A stretch of 64,000 nucleotides of DNA, taken from NCBI RefSeq assembly GCF_040436345.1, contig NC_133223.1, forward strand, positions 18,081,113-18,145,112, given 5' to 3'. Below, piece by piece: positions 56,578-64,000 of the stretch; within the stretch, counting starts at the first letter, position 1, and each line of letters begins with the position of its first letter. Source of the DNA: Pagrus major (lineage: Eukaryota > Chordata > Actinopteri > Spariformes > Sparidae). Both the position numbers and the translations under genes were made by a program. The notes beneath the pieces are model-generated. The model saw nothing but the letters and a program-made list of their open reading frames with translations. It was not told where the DNA came from and ran no database searches.

Positions 56578-56624
56578 TGGACATTATAATGATGGAGGAC
56601 TTTCAGATAGCTTTGGACAATGAG
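56578..56624 (+). other. tlk1: Possible 47-nt alternative 5' exon of tlk1
   Basis: A good polypyrimidine acceptor (TAGTTTTTTCAG) and a GTAGCT donor bracket 47 nt. The segment contains ATGATGGAGGAC and stays open to the donor, but joining it to exon 2 puts MEELHS out of frame. If real it would be untranslated leader. Confidence 0.25.
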
Positions 56625-57750
56625 GTAGCTCCTCTTTCTTTTATATGCAAGTGTTGCATGTAGTTATTGATATTAATCAATGATAGCATCATCAGCATGA
56701 TACATGTAAATATTAAACATTGGGAGTTGTCTGCGTTAATTGTCTTTAAAGTCTAAGTTGCCAACAAGTCAACCTATGGGGAAGTAATCCAAGACAGTTT
56801 ATGGCAGAGATTTTTTTTTTTTTTTAAGGTTTTCCAAGTGTCTGCCATAAACAGGTGGTCACTCTGCTGACTGAGCAGCATGGAGTTAAAATGACATCCA
56901 CAGCAAGAGTTGTAAGGGTTCAACCACTTGTTCCTGCAGGGGCTTGAATATAGATAATAGTTATGCACTGAGGCCTCCATGCTTGATACACAGGGAAATC
57001 CTTGAGAACACCACACTGCTGATTTGTATTTGAGATGTGAAACTGGCACAAACACACAGGGTGAAAAGTGAGATATGGTTCTGGATCCTGCTCAGCAAGA
57101 ATAGCAGCTGTAGGAAGGCTGTTGAAGCTACAACGTCTTATAAATATGATCTTTTTAGAGGTAGAATCATACAATTTTACCATGGTTGGTTAACGCGTGC
57201 AACATCTGCTCGTGTGAATATTGTAGCACTTATATTGTAGTTATGATCCAACAGCAAACACTTAACATACCAGTCATTTATTCACTAAAAGAGTTCTACT
57301 TGACAGTAAAACAGTAGTGAGGTTAACGGTATTTATTTAAATAGTTTGGAAATTAAGTGAGAAAGCTTGTCTCTGTGTGTCTTGGTGATTACAGGGATAA
57401 ACATGTAGCACTGCTGCATATACTCATTGCAAAACAGCCTTGCCAGTTAAAGGCAAGATGCAAAATCACACGTTTTGCATTTTTTCCCCCAGCTTTTTGT
57501 TTTGCTCTCAATGACAATGACAGGCAGCCTATAGTTGTATGAGACTAATGACTAATAGATGGAGATAGATAGATTAAAAGTCACAGACCCACCCATCATG
57601 GGAAATGTTACAAGCTATCTTGTTGTCTCTTAGATGCTTTAGGAAGAGGCAGTGGACGGATTGCCTATGGTTTATCTCGTAAGGATTTTTTTTTTATGTA
57701 TGCGAATGTCTCAACGAGAAGTTGTTAATGTGTTGTCAAAGTGTTAACAG

Positions 57751-58073
57751 GATGATTATTGTCATTGTCGATTAATCTGTGGATTGTTTTCTCGATTAAT
57801 CGATTTGTTATTTGGTCTATAGAATGTCAGAAAAAGGAGAAAATGACGATCAAGATGAAGTCCTGAAATGACATTTTGTTGACAAATCAAAGATAATTCA
57901 GTTTGCTGTCATAGAGGAGTTGAGAAACCAGAAAATATTCATATTTAAAAAGCTGAAATCAGAGATTTTGACTTTTAAAAAATATATATACTCAAACCAA
58001 TTAATCGATTATCTAAATCGTTGGCAATACATTTAATAGTTGACAATTAATCAGTTAATCATTGCAGCTCTAG
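57751..58073 (+). repeat. Family B repeat in tlk1 intron 1
   Basis: Contains CTCGATTAATCGATTTGTTA near its start, then TTTGGTCTATAGAATGTCAG, GAAACCAGAAAATATTCA, and the end CAGTTAATCATTGCAGCTCT. One of the best-preserved copies. Confidence 0.65.
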
Positions 58074-60367
58074 CTAGCTAACTGCTAAAAAATGTTACCA
58101 CTGCTCAGGCAATCAGTGGTTAAATAACAAAAGAGGGTTAATTTTGGTTAATCAAGGGAAAATGTCTCTCAGTAATCTACATAGTTAGTTATAACATGCA
58201 TCCACATCATAATTATGATGTATTGTTCGTGTCTTTAGACTGTAACATGCATCTGATATTAAATTTCAGTCAGACAAGTTCTACATATACATTTCTTTGC
58301 TCCTTTTTGTTGCTAGACATGCTACTTCATTGCTACTTCATTGAGTGCCCTACTTCATATGATGTACAGAGAATCATTGGTAATAGCTGACTGTAGTTTA
58401 ATAAATGCGGTTTTAGAAAATTAGACTAATTTCAAGCTTCTTTCTATCTCATGTAGCAGTGCTTGTGTTACCGAGTTACCAACAGGTTAGTCAGTCAAAC
58501 ATGCTGTCAAAAAAATCCTAAACTTAATCTAATATTTGTTGTATATTGTTTGGTCTCTGATGGTGTTCAAATTGTTATTGTATATAGTTCATGGATCAGT
58601 ATCTGGTAACAGTTTCATTGCTTGTTTGCTGGAGCCAGGTATGAGCCTGAGATTGTATAGTTGGGTTGTTAATAGTGCACTGGTAATCAAGATATTAGTT
58701 ATCTACACATCTACACACACAAATTTGTTCTTGTTGTTATTGGAGTAAATCTTTTTTTAACTCTGAAGTATTTTGCAGCTGGTTTGTGGGTGACATTGAT
58801 TGACTGACGGGAAGTAATTCTTTTTTGATGACATGAGCCATTTCATGGTTTTAGTTTTGTACACATACTTGATTTGTGACTGTTGTGCTTTTCTGGAAAA
58901 TAATCACTAGTCGGTATTATTTAGTGAATCAGCTGTATCGTATACAACACATTTCTCAAATGGCTTCACATTGCACACTGAAGCGGGCCTGTGTGGTGTC
59001 CCCATCTCTGTAATACATAACTTGATAGCAGACAATGTTTTTGTTATGGAGGATATAATGAATGGCCTTTTGTTTAGCTTTTCCTGGCAACTAAGGCTTG
59101 CTATGTATTAGGCAAAATCTGTCTGGACCTAAATTAAGTCCAAATTCAATCTAGATCTAAGATGGTTGAAGATTGTTTGGAGATCTGAAACTTCTATGTG
59201 TGGTTTACATTTGCATATGTCGACAAGGAAGTTATGATTACACACAGGTAGTATTCGAGTTTCTACAACTTCAACTTATTGTGTACATTTGTTAAGTTTG
59301 TTAAGTTTAATTGATAAACTTGTAACTTGTGTAATAAATAAGCTGGTCAGACAACCACATTGTGATTACAAGTATTGTTTCCCTCCATCTTAAACAGATA
59401 AGTGTCTTTGTTTCATGATCAGTAATGGCCGTGTTGGTTTCCTGAAGCCCTGCTTCAGTGCACTGATGCCCCTCCTGCCTGACATTTAGCTGAATCACAT
59501 ATCTTTATTTAGTCTTAAAGGGTATTATAGCATGCTTTCTCCGGTCTGTTTGGTATAATTCACCCTCTCCATTTCTCATTCACTTTCTGGTATGTTGCAG
59601 TTAGTTTTTGGAGGCGATGAACTCCATATGCTGCTGTCTCATTTGATTGGTGTGTGTGGCTTTGAATGGATAACAGAAGTTGGTATGTTTGTCATCATTT
59701 GCTGTTTGTTTAATGAGGCTCTATTCCTAGCAGCTATGATTTCATACTTTATTACTAAGAAGAATTGTCTCGATGCGTTATCATGTTTTCCTCCATTTGA
59801 ATGGATTCCTTGGCAGATTCAAAATGGTTGTCTCATTAAAGCACAGGTTTAGTGGGCAGACCCCTGTGAGTCTGCAGCAACACTGAAGCCCAGGGAGCTC
59901 ACGTAACAGTCCCACAGCAGCACAGTATTCATCAGTGCCTCGCAGGACTCTCAGGATGATAGCACAGAAATGTCTTCCTTCTGCTCTTGCACTCTGCATT
60001 TTGTGTTGTAATCATTTATTTTGCTTTTATTGTGGTAGTAGTGTTAAGGTGCTATTAGCAGAGCTGGTAGCGGTAACAGGAGTTAATATAGTAAAAATCT
60101 TTTTATTATCTCCTCTGTGCTACACAGAGTAATACCTGTCTTGAATTTGCCACTAGGGAATGGGCATACATTTGGTCTTGGCCCATATTCTGGTCTAGAC
60201 TGAAATATTGTCACCTGTCAGCTAGGTTAATATTGTTTACGTAGCTATATAAGGTACATTTATCATAAATCTACTATCACCTGTTCTTGGTGGGCATTCA
60301 TAGGCTTTAAGCTGATCGTGAAATTGCTGAGACATACTGTAAATTGTTGTTAATCCTCCCAGGCACC

Positions 60368-63300
60368 ATGGAGGAGCTGCACAGCCTGGACCCCCGGAGA
60401 CAGGAGCTGCTGGAGGCACGCTTTATGGGTGGGGTCAGCGGCAGCACAGGGGGCAGCACTGGCAGCACAAGTGGGGGAACCAAAGTCAGTGAAAATTTAG
60501 CAATGTCACTGTTTGTACACAATTGTTAAAAATACTGTTTTTAAATTAAATGTTAAGTCTTATCCTAAAATTATCTTCCTTTTTTTTTTTTTCCAGGGTT
60601 TGACCAATAATGAATGTTCAAATCACAGTTTTGGAAGCCTGGGATCCTTAAGCGACAAGGAGTCAGAGGTACACGAAAGTCTTGATGTTAACTGACGTTT
60701 ACATGACCATAAAACTACATTACACAATAAGATGAATCATTATTATAAAATATAAGTTAGGTGATTATATAAATATATTGACATTAATATTCCATTCATT
60801 TTCTTGGTGGTGGTTGTTGTTGTTGTTGTTGTAGTAGTAGAGACAAGCTCAATCAATGAGTGACAATGGTTGACTAGTTCAGCATTTTCCACAGCTAGAA
60901 AGTAGACTAGTACATAAAGGGTTGTTGTGTATAGAGGGGTGGATGTTATAAAAAATTAATTGAAAACTAATAGTGATCAATTGAATACATTTACTTTTTA
61001 ATTAGAGTATACATTCATGGCAATTAAATGCAATATAACTTCAACATTACTGTAACTTGTCATTTAAATGTGTTGAAAATTATAGTATCATAATAAGTTT
61101 ATATACTGCAGTCAGAAGTTCTTTCTGTGGACATTTCAGTTGTGAAGAGCTTTTATTTTTGCCCCTTGCAGTTCAGTTAGCCACCATTTTTATTTAAGAA
61201 GCATTTGGTTTTAGATTATAGAGCTGTTTTTTTTTTTGTTTTTTTTTTATAACATCTACCCCTCATATGTTTTATGTATTGAAAAATACCTGAGTCATAG
61301 TGTGACTAATGTGCATATATGGTTTGAGTGCTGTCTCAATAATGGTAACATACTAAAAATATTCAACATGTGCTTACTGATGATAACCTTATTTACATTA
61401 TGATAAACAGAAAGTTGCAGTTGGCACCTTGTGTGGCAGCCTCTGCCGTCAGAAAAGGGCCCTGCGATGAGCTGGCGACTCGTCCAGGGATATACCCTGG
61501 CCTCCACCCATATGAAAAACTGGGGTTGGCTCCAGTAACCCCCGCAACCCCCTGAAAGGGGGGGATAAAGCGGTAACATCCCCGCGACCCTCACGGATAA
61601 AGCGGTTAAGAAAATGAGATGAGATGAGATAAACAGAAAGTTCCTTATGTGGCTTTTTTATCCATTAATCTTAAACGGGTTCATATTTGAAAATCCTCAT
61701 TTGATTGCTGGTCGTTCAAAGGGTTTGTGTAAACCAGTTCCTGTTTTTTGTGGGAGGTGGGGGGATGCCTAATCGATATCATGAACACCATCACCCAGAC
61801 ACGAGGACAAATCTATGATAGATTTCCCAAGTCAACTGCGTGGCTATTTGGCTTCATTTTGGTCCCCTCCATCTGCCAGTTTACCAAAGCTAAATCTCCC
61901 CATTGGGTAGTGAGCAAGATTGCATTCAGACTCACAAAGGCTCCCTCATTAATTTCACTAAGACCAAGTGCATCGGTACAGTGTGGTATGCCAACTACCA
62001 TGCTGCGTCCTGGTATTTAATAAGCCTTCAAACTGAATTTCCATGTTCATATTTTATGTTCTTCTTCTATGCTCCAGCAGTACACCCACACGACTGCAGC
62101 CCCTTGTCTTGTTTTGCTGTAGTGCTATTATTTGTCTGAATTTTGAACGATTTTTATATCCAATATTTTGACCAGTGATTTATATGAAAACTTTTGCTTA
62201 GCACTCCCTTTTGACATTGATACACGAGGGACAAGTCGGATCAGACCAGCACCTGTTGATAAATGCCTCAATAGTAGTTCTTGTGGTAAATTAAGGCTCT
62301 GAGGACTTTGACCAATCTTCAATTAATTTTATCACGTTTATTCTTTTAAGAATTGTCAAAGACCTCTTTTTTTCTGTGTCCGTTCATAGTGTACTGATGA
62401 ACTGGAAGCTCTACAATTATCTTGAATTTGATGGATGTGTGATCCAGATGTGGATGTTTGATTATCTAAAGGTCTTGTCTTTCTTACGTTATAGGGGTCA
62501 GATGTGAAAAGAGGCAGTTCTCCTGCTTATTCGGTAGGTATATGATGAAATCTTAAAATTAATGGTTTTCCAGTAGTGCCTTGATAGGCAAATGGTTACA
62601 GCGTGTGTTGCATTGTCATAACAGTCTCAACCGTTATTTGTCTTCCTCTTCACCTGTCACTGTCCCATGAAGGTAGAAAGTGCCCCAAAAAAATTAAAGT
62701 TATCCCAATACTGCCTGTTGCTGTTTGTGTTTTCCACCTCTGTGGTTAACGTAACTCAAGACTGCCATTTGCAGTGATCCCTCTTGTTTCATTCATGATG
62801 TCAAACAAATAAATCAAAGTGTCATATTTTAAAGACATAAAGTAGAATAAATGCAAAAAAAAAAATTCATTTGCTTGCTTTACTTTTTTTAATTGTAAAT
62901 ATATTATAGAGCTTATAGACTAGGTTCATTTTAATTAATATCTGATCTTTGCTGACAAACAAGACTGATATGACACTGCAGTGAGTCGGAACAAGTCAAA
63001 GTAAACTTTCTTATTGTTACGGCTGTAATCTGTCACAGTACCTTGATAGAAATAATACAATTTGGATTCGTTTAGACTATTCCTACAGGTAGCCTCACAC
63101 AACAATAGTATTGTGATTCAGTAACAACAGCAGCAAGTCTTCATTAAAAACAGCTTTTTGTACAGTAATTGTTTTTGATAAAATTTGTAATTTGTAATTT
63201 CTCTCAGACCCCAGAGAAGAAACAGTCGGAAACAACCAGAGGTAGAAAAAGGAAACCTGAGCTCCAATCAGAGAGCAGCCAAGGTGAGTGGGTTTTAACT

Positions 63301-63966
63301 GTTTATGTCGTCTCATACTTGCAGTTTTTCTTTGAAATATTTCTATTGTTTTAGTTTTTAAAACACTCTTTTCCACCTTTCACCTTCACAGGGAAATCCA
63401 TTGTGCGAGGACCCAAAATAAGTGATTATTTTGATGTAAGTTTTCAATTTTGCTTTTAGATATTTCGTACATTTAAAGGAAGTGTGTGTTGAGTGAATAA
63501 TGTGTACTGTATAAGTCTTTCAACATCTGAGGCATAATGCATTTCTTGCCTCTAAAATAACTGTGAAGGAAAGGGGGTCATGGGTGGGCCTGCTTTTATC
63601 GAATGTTAGGCAGTCAATTTTCCTCTTAACTTTTTAGTTCCAGGGAGGAAATGGGTCCAGTCCAGTGAGAGGTCTCCCACCGATGATCCGTTCGCCCCAG
63701 AACTCACATTCCCACTCCGCTCAGGGCACAGCTGTAAGTTTGAAAAAAAATAAATAAATAAGAAAATGAAATAAAAATAAGAATTGTATCTCAATTCCAC
63801 ACCACATGAGGCACCAAATGAGTGGTGCCTCATGTGGTGTCGCCCTGTCATAAAACAAGTGCTCTTTCTTTTGTTGCAGATTAGACAAAATAGCTCATCT
63901 CCTACTAGTCTGTCTTTTGGGGACCACATGACACTTCCAAAGCAACTAGCAGTCAAATTTGTTCAG
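60368..63966 (+). CDS. tlk1: Tousled-like kinase 1, N-terminal part; runs off the right edge
   Basis: Coding exons: 60368-60484 (exon from 60363), 60597-60668, optional 62495-62533, 63208-63283, 63392-63435, 63638-63733, 63880-63966. They encode ~177 residues with the cassette. The start is the exon 2 ATG in a strong context (GCACCATGG), giving MEELHSLDPRRQELLEARF. Also recognisable are the Ser/Gly-rich tract, HSFGSLGSLSDKESE, TPEKKQSETTRGRKRK (basic, nuclear-localisation-like), KISDYFD, NGSSPVRG and SFGDH. TLK1 is a nuclear Ser/Thr kinase that phosphorylates ASF1 and other histone chaperones during S phase. This window holds only the N-terminal regulatory region; the coiled coils and kinase domain lie to the right. 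Every internal exon keeps frame with GT-AG borders. Confidence 0.93.
60812..60840. repeat. (GTT)n/(GTA)n microsatellite
   Basis: About seven GTT units followed by three GTA units, in a tlk1 intron. Confidence 0.85.
61456..61633 (+). mobile_element. Retroelement 3' fragment ending in a GATGA tail
   Basis: CCCTGCGATGAGCTGGCGAC, GGCTCCAGTAACCCCCG, a duplicated GGATAAAGCGGT and a terminal (GATGA)n run. These are standard words of a very common fish retroelement 3' end. Class not certain. Confidence 0.6.
62495..62533 (+). CDS. tlk1: 39-nt in-frame cassette exon of tlk1
   Basis: Flanked by a TTATAG acceptor and a GTAGGT donor. It encodes GSDVKRGSSPAYS, which fits in frame between DKESE and TPEKKQ. 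Its length is divisible by three and its neighbours also join in frame without it, so it is probably alternatively spliced. It is Ser-rich and basic, so it could add phosphorylation sites (inference). Confidence 0.7.
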
Positions 63967-64000
63967 GTGAGGATATGGATGACATCAGCTCTTTGTGATT

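Larger units (their letters stand above)
55669..60362. other. tlk1: tlk1 intron 1 (4.7 kb)
   Basis: Mostly AT-rich unique sequence, with one ATCGAT-type repeat at 57751-58073 and a possible 47-nt exon at 56578-56624. No coding exon that would restore frame between exon 1 and exon 2 was found by eye. Confidence 0.5.

Overview
This is animal nuclear DNA, almost certainly from a ray-finned (percomorph-type) teleost. All real genes are split into short exons with GT-AG, and a few GC-AG, junctions. Their order is the mirror image of human chromosome 2q31.1: SLC25A12, DYNC1I2, CYBRD1, DCAF17, METTL8, TLK1. Introns are small for a vertebrate and hold many short inverted-repeat DNA elements, CA/GT microsatellites, a tRNA-derived SINE, an L2-like LINE remnant and a Tc1-like transposase remnant. 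This repeat spectrum is typical of teleosts. There is no bacterial operon, CRISPR array, provirus or plasmid feature.

Layout. Positions 1-14.6 kb hold the last ten coding exons of slc25a12 (+), the calcium-regulated mitochondrial aspartate/glutamate carrier; its EF-hand half lies to the left of the window. It converges on dync1i2 (-, coding 15361-36049), the cytoplasmic dynein intermediate chain, complete in 16 coding exons. Cybrd1 (-, 37830-39416) is complete in four exons and encodes a six-helix ascorbate-dependent cytochrome b reductase with all four heme histidines. Dcaf17 (-, 41066-46801, 14 exons) encodes a CUL4-DDB1 substrate receptor and is head-to-head with mettl8 (+, 48456-53647, nine coding exons), a tRNA m3C methyltransferase. 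Tlk1 (+) starts near 55.5 kb and runs off the right edge; only its N-terminal regulatory region is present. The genes do not share a pathway. They are a conserved neighbourhood, probably held together by regulatory sequence of the nearby DLX1/DLX2 locus (inference).

The gene models were built by joining splice sites by eye. Every exon length agrees with the reading frame, and the resulting protein lengths (DYNC1I2 627, CYBRD1 278, DCAF17 511, METTL8 392 residues) are close to the human proteins as I remember them.

No wholly new biological system was found. The points most worth a second look are: a broken ancestral N-terminus in tlk1 exon 1, with a probable restart at the exon 2 ATG; two GC-AG introns that the reading frame requires; two nested hAT-like elements that both keep 8-bp target duplications; a TTAA-flanked MITE family with three copies; a dispersed repeat rich in ATCGAT/ATTAAT motifs with about six copies; and a perfect CACGTG palindrome upstream of cybrd1.
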